NCBI GenBank assembly: GCA_016763045.1
Contig: JAESUN010000135.1
Coordinates: forward strand, 1 to 13,794
Origin: Opitutaceae bacterium
GTDB taxonomy: Bacteria > Verrucomicrobiota > Verrucomicrobiia > Opitutales > Opitutaceae
Length of the DNA: 13,794 nucleotides
Direction of reading: 5' to 3'
The position numbers and the translations under genes are program-made. Of the stretch, positions 1 through 7,267 are shown piece by piece (the first letter of the stretch is position 1; every line of letters starts with the position of its first letter). Below the pieces are notes generated by a model. It was not told the origin of the DNA. It saw only the letters and a program-made list of their open reading frames with translations, and did no database searches.

Positions 1-90
1 ATCACCATAAATAGTCTCCTGGTCTGCACGACCCTGGTTAAGGCGAACACAACGTCCACCACGTAAATCAATCGCCGGATAAATAATCAT
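1..90 (-). CDS. hisA: HisA, phosphoribosylformimino-AICAR-phosphate isomerase (N-terminal 30 residues only)
   Basis: Partial gene running off the left edge; only its first 30 codons are present, starting at ATG 90..88. The translation begins [12 protein letters not shown] and continues with CVRL and then a [12 protein letters not shown] stretch. This is the hallmark N-terminus of HisA, with the first beta strand of the TIM barrel, the catalytic-base Asp in the AIDLRGG motif and the first phosphate-binding segment. HisA is a cytoplasmic isomerase that converts ProFAR to PRFAR in histidine biosynthesis. The gene is divergent from the M42 peptidase gene with about 95 bases between the starts. 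No Shine-Dalgarno is seen upstream (the bases before ATG are CACTCCA). HisF is the only close relative, but its N-terminus differs (it normally carries an IPCLD motif), so HisA is preferred. Confidence 0.9.
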   Translation of the reverse strand, partial: MIIYPAIDLRGGRCVRLNQGRADQETIYGD

Positions 91-185
91 TGGAGTGTAG
101 CTTGGTCAGATTTTTTGCCAAAATGCACCAAAAATATCGTTTCTTTTATTTTTGATTAATCCTCAAAGCTAATTATCCCTAATTC
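91..185. promoter_or_regulatory. Divergent hisA / M42 peptidase intergenic region
   Basis: This 95-base, AT-rich gap must hold the upstream signals of both divergent genes. A TTGCCA hexamer lies on the plus strand near 116 and a TTGAGG hexamer on the minus strand near 163, but neither is followed at the normal spacing by a convincing -10 box. No Shine-Dalgarno precedes either ATG. I cannot place a promoter with confidence. Confidence 0.35.
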
Positions 186-1256
186 ATGCCCATGAAAAAA
201 TACCAGGCTCCCCTCTTCCTGACTGATCTACTCAATGCCAGAAGCCCTTCTGGTTATGAATCCGAAGCCCAAGCAATTTTTGATAAATTTGTAGAACCCG
301 CAGCTGATGCTTATGAGAAGGATGCTCTAGGAAATCGTATCGCGACCTTAAATCCTGCCGGCGACCCCGTGCTCATGTTCGCCGGCCATATAGACGAACT
401 CGGCCTGATTATCAAATACGTCGATGCAGATGGATTCCTCTATTTTGATACAATAGGAGGACATGATGCATCCGTCATATCCGGAAGACGGGTACAAATA
501 CAGACACGTCAAGGGATTCTTAAAGGCGTAACAGGAAAGCGAGCTATCCACTTAATGAAAGCGGAAGATCGTAAAAAAGTACCCGAGATACACAATATCT
601 GGATCGATATCGGAGCCAAAGACAAAGAAGATGCCCTGTCAAAGATCCGGATAGGCGATGTCGCTACCTACGATCATGGCTTTGAACTCATTAACGGAAG
701 TATTGGAGCTGCACGCGCGTTTGATGATAAATGCGGTGCTTACATCATCGGGGAGACTTTAATTAGACTGGCTAAAGAAAAGACCTCTGAAGCGAAAATC
801 GTTTCAGTCGCAACCGTCCAAGAAGAAATCGGCGTCCGCGGTGCAACGGTCGCCGCTCACCGAGTCAACCCACATATAGCTATTGCCATTGATGTATCAC
901 ACGCCACCGATCATCCTGATTGCGATAACCGTCAATTCGGTGAATTCAAACTGGGCGCTGGCCCGATGATTTGCCGTGGTGCAAATATAAACCCTTTTGT
1001 CTTTGAGCGCCTCGTCGCCTGCGCGGAGGAAGAAGATATCCCTTATCAGGTCGAAGCAGATCCTCGTCCAACAGGCACAGATGCTCGTGCCCTCCAAGTT
1101 TCACGTTCAGGGATTGCCACAGGCCTCGTATCCATTCCACTTCGCTATATGCATACGCCAAGTGAACTGGTGGATTTAGAGGATATTGAAAACTGCGTTA
1201 AGCTGCTCGTTGCCTTTTCCAAATCACTTAAAAAAGGTGAATACGGAATCTGGTGA
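186..1256 (+). CDS. M42 family metallo-aminopeptidase (FrvX/TET-like)
   Basis: A 356-residue cytoplasmic peptidase, normal length for family M42 (about 340-360), which form dodecameric tetrahedral (TET) particles that trim peptides from the N-terminus. All expected di-metal ligands are visible: H68 and D70 in AGHIDELG, bridging D180 in RAFDDK, the catalytic base and ligand pair E213/E214 in VQEEIG, D236 in IDVSHATD and H323 in YMHTPSE. The PTGTDA segment near 295 is also typical. Substrate preference (acidic, basic or neutral) cannot be told from sequence; old labels such as endoglucanase for this family are misleading. The start could be ATG 186 or ATG 192 (MPMKK); neither has a Shine-Dalgarno. 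It is transcribed alone, divergent from hisA and convergent with clpX. A role finishing peptides from ClpXP or FtsH is an inference. Confidence 0.93.
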   Translation: MPMKKYQAPLFLTDLLNARSPSGYESEAQAIFDKFVEPAADAYEKDALGNRIATLNPAGDPVLMFAGHIDELGLIIKYVDADGFLYFDTIGGHDASVISGRRVQIQTRQGILKGVTGKRAIHLMKAEDRKKVPEIHNIWIDIGAKDKEDALSKIRIGDVATYDHGFELINGSIGAARAFDDKCGAYIIGETLIRLAKEKTSEAKIVSVATVQEEIGVRGATVAAHRVNPHIAIAIDVSHATDHPDCDNRQFGEFKLGAGPMICRGANINPFVFERLVACAEEEDIPYQVEADPRPTGTDARALQVSRSGIATGLVSIPLRYMHTPSELVDLEDIENCVKLLVAFSKSLKKGEYGIW

Positions 1257-1283
1257 TAACCAGATGACCACCTCAAAAAGTTA

Positions 1284-1310
1284 GAGCATTGCATTAAAAA
1301 AACAATGCTC
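1284..1310. terminator. Hairpin between convergent M42 peptidase and clpX genes
   Basis: Perfect 8-bp inverted repeat GAGCATTG (1284-1291) and CAATGCTC (1303-1310) with an 11-base A-rich loop. It lies 27 bases past the peptidase stop and 32 bases past the clpX stop. On the minus strand the stem is followed after a few bases by a TTTTT run, so it fits a rho-independent terminator better for clpX than for the peptidase gene, whose side lacks a T tract. It is probably shared by both. Confidence 0.55.
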
Positions 1311-1342
1311 CGTGCCATTAAAACGTCCCCAAAGAAGATAAA

Positions 1343-2662
1343 TCAGGCTGCGTCGTCTGCACGCTCTGGTGTAGCTTTAGACTCTGATTCTACAGCCGTC
1401 TTGCGATGCTTACGAAGTAAGGCTTTCTTTTTGCCCTGAACAACTTTCGCATCAATCACGACTTCCGAAACATCTTCGCGCTGAGGAAGATCATACATCA
1501 CATCAAGCATCAAACCTTCCATAATAGAACGAAGAGCCCGTGCTCCTGTTTTTAACTCAATGGCTTTATCCGCGATCGCAAAGATTGCGTCCTTAGTCAG
1601 AGTCAACTCAACTCCTTCCATCGCAAACAGCTTAGAGTACTGCTTAACCAGCGAATTCTTTGTGCTAAGCAAGATGTTTTCCAGATCTTCCTTACTCAAC
1701 TGATCCAACACGGAGATAACCGGCAAACGACCGATAAACTCAGGGATCATTCCGAATTTCACAAAATCCTCTGGAGCAGCCTTCTTCATCACTTGTTCTC
1801 CTGAAAGCTGTTCTGGAGTTGCTGATTTAAAACCGAGGGAAGTTTCACCAGCACGTCGCTGAATGAGTTCATCCAAACCAACAAAGGCACCTCCGCAAAT
1901 AAAAAGAATGTTCGAAGTATCGATCTGGATGTATTCCTGATTAGGATGCTTTCGACCTCCTTGCGGTGGCACATTACAAACGGTTCCTTCCAAGATCTTT
2001 AAAAGAGCCTGCTGAACACCTTCTCCGGACACATCCCGAGTAATCGATACATTCTCGGTTTTACGTCCGATCTTATCAATTTCATCAATATAGATAATCC
2101 CGCTTTCTGCTTTTTTGACATCGTAATTAGCTGCCTGCAAAAGGCGTTGGACAATATTCTCCACATCTTCTCCGACATAACCCGCTTCCGTCAGCGTCGT
2201 CGCATCCGAAATAGCGAAAGGCACATCAAGCACTTTGGCTAACGACCGTGCTAATAAAGTTTTTCCAGACCCAGTCGGTCCAACCAGAAGGATATTACTT
2301 TTCTCCACCTCTACCTCGGAAAACTCAGGAGAAAGCTCTACCTTATCATCAACATTACCTCCGGTATCAAACGAAAGACGTTTGTAGTGATTATAAACCG
2401 CTACCGCCAAAACTCGCTTGGCGTGATCTTGACCAATCACAAAATTGTCCAAGGTAGCTTTAACTTCATAAGGCTTTAAAAGCTGAAACGTTGGTTTTTT
2501 ATCTGCAGAAGAAGGTGCTTTAAGCTCACGATCTACGATCGTTTTACAGACCACGACACATGAATCACAGATATAGACCCCTGGGCCAGCGATCATTTTT
2601 TTGACCTCAGCCTGTGGTTTCCCACAAAAGGAACACAGTGTCATGCGTGATGATTTTGCCAT
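1343..2662 (-). CDS. clpX: ClpX, ATP-dependent unfoldase subunit of ClpXP
   Basis: A 439-residue AAA+ unfoldase that recognises tagged proteins, unfolds them and feeds them into ClpP. An N-terminal C4 zinc-binding domain has C10, C13, C32 and C35 (CSFC...CDSC). It is followed by Walker A GPTGSGKT (128-135), the pore loop GYVG (161-164), Walker B IIYIDEID (189-196), a ClpP-docking loop of the LGF type (SLGF, 275-278; IGF in E. coli) and sensor-2 GARALR near 373-378. All are intact and the length is near the family norm of about 420-430, with a slightly longer charged C-terminus. The ATG at 2662 gives the expected zinc domain; no Shine-Dalgarno is near it and the leader is AT-rich. It is the last gene of tig-clpP-clpX, 24 bases after clpP. 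Confidence 0.98.
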   Translation of the reverse strand: MAKSSRMTLCSFCGKPQAEVKKMIAGPGVYICDSCVVVCKTIVDRELKAPSSADKKPTFQLLKPYEVKATLDNFVIGQDHAKRVLAVAVYNHYKRLSFDTGGNVDDKVELSPEFSEVEVEKSNILLVGPTGSGKTLLARSLAKVLDVPFAISDATTLTEAGYVGEDVENIVQRLLQAANYDVKKAESGIIYIDEIDKIGRKTENVSITRDVSGEGVQQALLKILEGTVCNVPPQGGRKHPNQEYIQIDTSNILFICGGAFVGLDELIQRRAGETSLGFKSATPEQLSGEQVMKKAAPEDFVKFGMIPEFIGRLPVISVLDQLSKEDLENILLSTKNSLVKQYSKLFAMEGVELTLTKDAIFAIADKAIELKTGARALRSIMEGLMLDVMYDLPQREDVSEVVIDAKVVQGKKKALLRKHRKTAVESESKATPERADDAA

Positions 2663-2686
2663 TATAAATTATTTTGTATGAATTCC

Positions 2687-3304
2687 TTAGGAATCAGATT
2701 TTACGGCAGTAGAGGCGCCATTTGTATTTTCCAAGATCTGGTCAACCAAACCATAATCGACCGCTTCTTGGGCAGTCATGTAGTTATCTCGGTCTGAATC
2801 TCTTTCCAACTGCTCCGGTGTTTTGCCTGAATGCTTCGCTAAAATTTCATTCAACTGACGACGCCAGCGAATGATTTCCCTCGCTTGGATAGAAATATCC
2901 ACTGCCTGTCCACCTGCACCACCTGATGGCTGGTGTATCATCACACGGCTATTAGGAAGAGCAAAACGCTTTCCCTTTGTTCCTGCGGCAAGAAGAACAG
3001 TCGCCATACTAGCAGCCTGCCCAACGCAATAAGTCACGATGTCACACGAAATCATATTCATGGTATCGTAGATCGCCATACCACCTGTCACAACACCACC
3101 CGGAGAATTTATATAAAGCTGGATATCCTTTTTAGGATCTTCCATCTGAAGAAAAAGCATCTGAGCAATCACAACATTGGCGACTCCATCATCGATAGGA
3201 GAACCAATGAAGATGATACGATCTTTCAACAGGCGACTGTAGATGTCCATGCTGCGCTCGCCTCGACCGGTATTTTCAATAACTATAGGAACGTAATAAC
3301 TCAC
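2687..3304 (-). CDS. clpP: ClpP, ATP-dependent Clp protease proteolytic subunit
   Basis: A 205-residue serine protease that forms the two-ring, 14-subunit degradation chamber for ClpX. The catalytic triad is S99 (GQAASMA), H124 (MIHQPSGG) and D173 (SDRDNYM). The substrate-binding NSPGG motif (67-71) and the [16 protein letters not shown]-terminal region are also canonical, so this is an active ClpP and not a ClpR-type pseudo-subunit. The start is GTG at 3304, chosen because it gives the standard short N-terminus before the GRGER motif; no Shine-Dalgarno precedes it. The gene lies 32 bases after tig and 24 bases before clpX, the common bacterial order, so coregulation and assembly of ClpXP from one transcript are expected. 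Confidence 0.98.
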   Translation of the reverse strand: MSYYVPIVIENTGRGERSMDIYSRLLKDRIIFIGSPIDDGVANVVIAQMLFLQMEDPKKDIQLYINSPGGVVTGGMAIYDTMNMISCDIVTYCVGQAASMATVLLAAGTKGKRFALPNSRVMIHQPSGGAGGQAVDISIQAREIIRWRRQLNEILAKHSGKTPEQLERDSDRDNYMTAQEAVDYGLVDQILENTNGASTAVKSDS

Positions 3305-3336
3305 AAGAAAAAGGGTTTAATAATTGGAAATTTGAA

Positions 3337-4647
3337 TCAGTTTTCAGCCGGTGAAACCGTAGCCTGATCAACAAGAAAATCAAGTGCCTTGTTAAAAACG
3401 ATAGATTGTTGAATGGAGCGAACCCTGCCTTGATCCTTGGAAAGCTCTTTCGATAGCTTTTCTGGCTTCGTTCCAGTTTTCATAGCCTCCTGCATGATAA
3501 CTCGACTCATATCCTCGTTGCTTGCCGATAGCTTCTCAGCTTCTGCAATTTTCGCCAAGATAAGCTGCATCTTAGCACGAATCGTAGCAGATTTACGGGC
3601 ATTTGCATGCAGTTCATCCTTATTCTTTTCCATTTCTTCCTGGGGAACCCCCATACGAAGATTGCGCTCTACGACTTGTTGAAGAATGGACTGAGTCTCC
3701 GACTCAATTAAAGACTCTGGAATTGGGCATTCGACCATTTCCGCCAGTTTTTCAGAGGCTTGTTGCTTTAAAGATGAACGACCTTCGCTCTCCTTCCGAT
3801 ATTTCAAGCTACTCAAAATTTGCCCTTTCAGCTGATCCAGTGATTCAGTCTGATGCGCTTTGAGAAATTCATCATTTATTTCAGGAAGTAAACGCTCTCT
3901 CACTTCAAGAGCCTCCACTGAATAAACAGCTTTCTTTTCAGAAAGAACTTCCACTGAGAAATTCTTAGGGAATTCAATTTCAATGTCTTTTTTGTCCCCT
4001 ACAGCCAAGCCCCCCAATTCCTTCGCTAATCCAGGAATGAGGCCTTCGCTGGTTCCAACTTCTTCCCATGTTTGAGGCATCTTACCATAAATCGGCTTAT
4101 CTGGGGCAATCTCAACAATCGCTTTGCCGTCAATCGTTCCTTCTAGGCTGAATTTGAGATAATCACCATCCTGGCTAGCCCGTTCCACAGTCGTAAACTC
4201 GGCCTTTTCCTTGCGGAGACTTTCCACAATTTCATCAACCTCTTCGGCTTTGACTTCAACAGAGGGTTGCTCAAGCTTAAGTCCTTTATAATCAGGAAGT
4301 TCAAACTCTGGATTAATCTCAACCGTAAAGGTTAATTTCACCGATTGTCCAAGTGCAATCTCTGCATCGGAGACATTAATCAACGTAAGAACCTCGAGCT
4401 TTGATTCCTTCAAGCCATCACGATAAGCTTTCGACATTACTTTCTGCTTCAGTTCTTCCTGTATTTCTTTCTCGAAACGTTTAAGCACGAAATCTCGTGG
4501 AGCTTTACCAGGACGAAAGCCAGGGATCTTTGCCATCCGAACAAACTCGCCCGCTATAGCATCATGCTCCTGATCAATATCAGAGGCATCGAGTGTAACG
4601 ACGATGTCTTTTCGTGTTTCGTTAATATCTTTTATGTCAATTTTCAC
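3337..4647 (-). CDS. tig: Trigger factor, ribosome-associated chaperone and prolyl isomerase
   Basis: A protein of about 436 residues that docks at the ribosomal exit tunnel and shields nascent chains. The N-terminal ribosome-binding domain carries the signature loop GFRPGKAP; with the GTG start at 4647 this loop begins at residue 43, as in E. coli trigger factor, which decides the start. An open frame continues upstream to a TTG at 4710, but those 21 codons match nothing expected. A central FKBP-like domain follows (roughly 150-245, around GDYLKFSLEGTIDGK and GLIPGLAKELGGLAVGDKK), then a helical C-terminal substrate-binding domain rich in charged residues. It is the first gene of tig-clpP-clpX and divergent from tsaB. 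A small hairpin sits just upstream of the start and no Shine-Dalgarno is visible. Confidence 0.96.
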   Translation of the reverse strand: MKIDIKDINETRKDIVVTLDASDIDQEHDAIAGEFVRMAKIPGFRPGKAPRDFVLKRFEKEIQEELKQKVMSKAYRDGLKESKLEVLTLINVSDAEIALGQSVKLTFTVEINPEFELPDYKGLKLEQPSVEVKAEEVDEIVESLRKEKAEFTTVERASQDGDYLKFSLEGTIDGKAIVEIAPDKPIYGKMPQTWEEVGTSEGLIPGLAKELGGLAVGDKKDIEIEFPKNFSVEVLSEKKAVYSVEALEVRERLLPEINDEFLKAHQTESLDQLKGQILSSLKYRKESEGRSSLKQQASEKLAEMVECPIPESLIESETQSILQQVVERNLRMGVPQEEMEKNKDELHANARKSATIRAKMQLILAKIAEAEKLSASNEDMSRVIMQEAMKTGTKPEKLSKELSKDQGRVRSIQQSIVFNKALDFLVDQATVSPAEN

Positions 4648-4668
4648 AGTAATGAAATAGTCTATTTG

Positions 4669-4689
4669 GGCTTTCTCTAGAGAGAAACC
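4669..4689 (-). promoter_or_regulatory. Hairpin in the tig 5' leader
   Basis: The inverted repeat TTTCTC-TAGA-GAGAAA (4672-4687 on the plus strand) gives a 6-bp stem with a 4-base loop. It can be extended by two G-C pairs across a one-base bulge. It ends about 21 bases before the GTG start of tig, between the candidate promoter and the start codon, so it would be part of the leader mRNA. Its function is unknown; it may be chance. Confidence 0.35.
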
Positions 4690-4695
4690 GATAAC

Positions 4696-4723
4696 CTTAT
4701 GTACCCCCAAGCAGCGCGGTCAA
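4696..4723 (-). promoter_or_regulatory. Candidate sigma-70-type promoter for tig-clpP-clpX
   Basis: Read on the minus strand, TTGACC (4723-4718; 5 of 6 to the -35 consensus) is followed after 16 bases by CATAAG (4701-4696; 4 of 6 to the -10 consensus). This would start transcription about 40 bases upstream of the GTG of tig. It is the best match in the tig-tsaB gap but rests on consensus alone. No CIRCE-type heat-shock repeat was found here. Confidence 0.4.
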
Positions 4724-4811
4724 TGCAGAATACAGTGTATAAAACATTCGGAAAGGTCTTGCCCGGGATCATTCTCTCGCCTTTGTCTCATTCATATACA
4801 GATCGCGAAAA

Positions 4812-5507
4812 GTGCCTAAAAGCCCACCACAATACCCTCTACTCATCCTAGATACAGCTTCCGCCAAAATTTCTGTCGGGCTGCGCTTGAATCAATCCGA
4901 TGCCGGAATCTGGTTTAACTCAGATGAAAAAGCTGGTGTCTCAATTTTCCGTGGCATCCAATTTTGCTTAGAAAAAAGCCCAATCCAGCTGGAAAATATT
5001 TTATCAATCATCTACTGCGAAGGCCCTGGTTCCATATTAGGAATCCGCACAGCGACGATGGCACTTCGAACATGGATTCATACAGCAGCCAGTCCTCTTT
5101 CCATCTATCGCTATAAAAGTCTATCATTGGCTGCGGCAGGCTTAGGCTTCAATAACACTGAAACGTCGCCCTTCAGTGTCATTCTCGATGCCCGACGTGG
5201 GCGCTGGCATACCTTGACCACTACCCAACAGGATTTTCTAGGAGAAATTAAAAGCATCGATTCGAATCAAGCCTCTCTTATTCCACATACAATTTTCTAT
5301 CCCAAAGGATTTCCCCTTAAAACATCGCTTCCCTTCACCTATCAAGAATGCGACTATACTCCTAGCCTGCTTTCCAATACGGCCCTCCTTGAAAAAATTG
5401 TTCAGCAAACGATCTCTCCAGATGTATTTATCACCGGAGAAACAACTTATCAAAAGTGGACTCCTGAACTGACGACAAAACCCGGGTCCTCAATTAAACA
5501 TGAATAA
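4812..5507 (+). CDS. tsaB: TsaB, tRNA threonylcarbamoyladenosine biosynthesis subunit
   Basis: A 231-residue ASKHA-fold protein, the usual TsaB length. TsaB partners TsaD and TsaE to transfer threonylcarbamoyl onto A37 of tRNAs reading ANN codons; TsaB itself is the non-catalytic scaffold. Visible marks are the N-terminal strand LLILDTASAKISVGL (10-24), EGPGSILGIRTA (70-81), corresponding to the family GPGSFTGLR motif, and VILDARRGRWH (123-133), corresponding to the D-A-R-R-x-E-V-Y region. The C-terminal half is divergent, as usual. The start is GTG 4812, with no ATG near the right place and no Shine-Dalgarno. The gene is divergent from tig, and its 3' end overlaps alr by 8 bases, suggesting translational coupling. 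Confidence 0.9.
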   Translation: MPKSPPQYPLLILDTASAKISVGLRLNQSDAGIWFNSDEKAGVSIFRGIQFCLEKSPIQLENILSIIYCEGPGSILGIRTATMALRTWIHTAASPLSIYRYKSLSLAAAGLGFNNTETSPFSVILDARRGRWHTLTTTQQDFLGEIKSIDSNQASLIPHTIFYPKGFPLKTSLPFTYQECDYTPSLLSNTALLEKIVQQTISPDVFITGETTYQKWTPELTTKPGSSIKHE

Positions 5508-6648
5508 GCCATCACAGCTCCCATTAAGATGCTGGGCTGAGATCGATCTAGCCTGTCTGGAACGAAATATTGCGCTTATCAAGCAATCTCTTCCACCCGG
5601 CATACGCTATGTAGCAGTGGTCAAAGCAGATGCCTATGGACACGGAATACACCAATCCGTTGCACGGCTCATGCACAGCAAGACCGACCTTTTCGCAGTT
5701 GCCAACATTTCGGAAGCAGCGGCTATCCGTGAACTCGGCCCCGGGTGGCCAATCCTCCTTCTCAGTCCCTTGCTGCCCGATGAAGATAAATACCTCATCG
5801 ATTACGACCTTATCCCCACCATTTCGAGTGAAGACGAAGTTCAACGATTTAACCGTTTAGGTGATAAGCTTGGTAAAAAAATATCGGTTCACATGAAAAT
5901 CGATACAGGTATGGGGAGAGCTGGCGTCTGGCATTCAGCCGCACCAATGCTCCACGAAAAAATATGTCAATCAAACAACCTTTCTCTAGAAGGTATTTAC
6001 ACCCATTTTTCTTCGTCTGATTCAGATATCAAATACACAAAGAAACAAAGAGACCTTTTTTTGCGATTACTGGAATCCTTCAAAATATCCTCACAGAACG
6101 AGTTACTCATCCATACAGATAATAGCTCTGGAATCGAATCCTTCAACAAGGAAAGCCCCGTAAACGCAGTCCGAATCGGGTTACTTCAGTATGGAATACT
6201 TCCATACAGAGAATCAATTCTATCAGCAGTCAAAACAGAGAGTGTATTTAGTTTCCACACACGAATAGGATTAATAAAAAAACTACCAATTAAAACACCC
6301 ATCAGCTATGGTCGTACTTTCACCCTAAAAAGAGACTCGACCATAGCCGTCCTAACAGCGGGATACGCCGACGGCATCCCTCGACTCCTCGCTAACCGAG
6401 GCTCGGTAATAATCAATGGCCGCCGATGCCCTATCCTAGGCAATATCACAATGGATCAAACGATTATTGATATCACAGACCTGGAACAAGCATCCGTAGG
6501 AGACCCTGTCACCCTATTCGGCAAAAGGGATAAAAACGAAATTGGCATCGCTGAATTCAGTCAGTGGGCTGAAACAATCCCCTGGGAAGTGCTCACCTCT
6601 ATCTCCAAACGAGTCAGGAGAATCTATAAAACGGATCTAGGAGTATAG
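5500..6648 (+). CDS. alr: Alanine racemase (PLP-dependent)
   Basis: A 382-residue cytoplasmic fold-type III PLP enzyme interconverting L- and D-alanine and supplying D-Ala for peptidoglycan stem peptides. The PLP lysine is K42 in VVKADAYGHG, and the second catalytic base is Y270 in ISYGRTF. Also present are MKIDTGMGRAG (132-142, with the lysine that is carbamylated in some family members and the arginine that contacts PLP), GYADG (288-292) and MDQ (318-320). All active-site elements are intact and the length is typical. The ATG start overlaps the tsaB stop (ATGAATAA) with no Shine-Dalgarno, so translation probably depends on ribosomes finishing tsaB. It converges with the hydrolase gene 22 bases away, and no terminator is visible between them. 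Confidence 0.97.
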   Translation: MNKPSQLPLRCWAEIDLACLERNIALIKQSLPPGIRYVAVVKADAYGHGIHQSVARLMHSKTDLFAVANISEAAAIRELGPGWPILLLSPLLPDEDKYLIDYDLIPTISSEDEVQRFNRLGDKLGKKISVHMKIDTGMGRAGVWHSAAPMLHEKICQSNNLSLEGIYTHFSSSDSDIKYTKKQRDLFLRLLESFKISSQNELLIHTDNSSGIESFNKESPVNAVRIGLLQYGILPYRESILSAVKTESVFSFHTRIGLIKKLPIKTPISYGRTFTLKRDSTIAVLTAGYADGIPRLLANRGSVIINGRRCPILGNITMDQTIIDITDLEQASVGDPVTLFGKRDKNEIGIAEFSQWAETIPWEVLTSISKRVRRIYKTDLGV

Positions 6649-6670
6649 GCGCTTACCACAGCCCACCCAA

Positions 6671-7165
6671 TCAGGATCGCTCGGCATAAAACCGATGGGC
6701 ACCAATAATCGCTGTGACTCTCACCTCTTTCATCCAGGAAACATATTCTCCCTTAAGGGAGTAGTGTGTCGCACCCTTTGTTAAGTCAGTAAGGTGACCC
6801 GCATAGAGCTTATCAACTATTTTCAGGGCATTTTTCCATTCAGGATCGCGGGAGGCCTTTCGCACATGATCTGCATACCCCCTCTGGCCTGTTCTCCCTG
6901 TGGTTGCTTCATTCAGTGCTGAAAAAGCATAAGGTCGTTTCACAACTCCATAGAATCGAGCAGGATTCCCTTTCGCTCTGTTTTCGATCACATTTGCGAC
7001 TGCGGTCATCCCGAAGGGACCTTCACTCGCAGCCTCCAAAATAAGACAAGCTGCTACGACCTGCCTTTCCCATGAATCGGGCTGATATGAACCAGCTTTC
7101 GCCCCTGCGGTGAGGCTACAAGCCCCAAACAGAAAAGACAAAAAAACTGTTATTCGATAATACAT
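6671..7165 (-). CDS. Exported SleB-type cell-wall hydrolase (Hydrolase_2 family)
   Basis: A 164-residue protein with a likely signal peptide: hydrophobic ITVFLSFLFGA followed by an AKA site predicting signal peptidase I cleavage after residue 24. The mature part matches the catalytic domain of SleB/CwlJ-like enzymes: LILEAASEGPFGMTAVANVIENR, with E44 as likely catalytic glutamate, then RPYAFSALN, KGATHYS and IGAHRFYAE near the end. These are lytic transglycosylases or related muramidases acting on peptidoglycan. There is no PG-binding domain, so it is a minimal single-domain form acting in the periplasm. AGG stands 8 bases before the ATG, the nearest thing to a Shine-Dalgarno among the starts here. 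The gene lies about 100 bases downstream of ugd on the same strand. Its in vivo role, remodelling or recycling, cannot be told. Confidence 0.85.
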   Translation of the reverse strand: MYYRITVFLSFLFGACSLTAGAKAGSYQPDSWERQVVAACLILEAASEGPFGMTAVANVIENRAKGNPARFYGVVKRPYAFSALNEATTGRTGQRGYADHVRKASRDPEWKNALKIVDKLYAGHLTDLTKGATHYSLKGEYVSWMKEVRVTAIIGAHRFYAERS

Positions 7166-7237
7166 GAAAAAAACCTGAATTACATGAAAACAAGATCAGT
7201 CAATGATTATCTTCGGTCAATTTTTCCTCAAATATAG

Positions 7238-7263
7238 AAAAACTCACCAAAACAGAATTGAGT
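7238..7263 (-). terminator. Weak hairpin downstream of ugd
   Basis: On the minus strand, just past the ugd stop, ACTCA and TGAGT form a 5-bp stem with a 12-base loop, followed directly by TTTT. The stem is short and AT-containing, so this is at best a leaky rho-independent terminator between ugd and the hydrolase gene. Confidence 0.3.
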
Positions 7264-7267
7264 AAAA

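Noticed and set aside
2933..3367. 144-residue open frame on the plus strand opposite clpP and the tig end
   Set aside because: It is wholly antisense to strongly conserved clpP codons, its composition looks like a shadow frame, and it has no recognisable motif.
4645..4710. Upstream extension of tig to a TTG at 4710
   Set aside because: It overlaps the likely promoter and leader hairpin, adds 21 residues not seen in trigger factors, and would move the GFRxGKxP loop away from residue 43.
7094..7165. Lipoprotein signal in the SleB-like hydrolase (Cys16 after LFGA)
   Set aside because: The lipobox is poor (F at -3, G at -2), and a better signal peptidase I site AKA lies downstream at residues 22-24.
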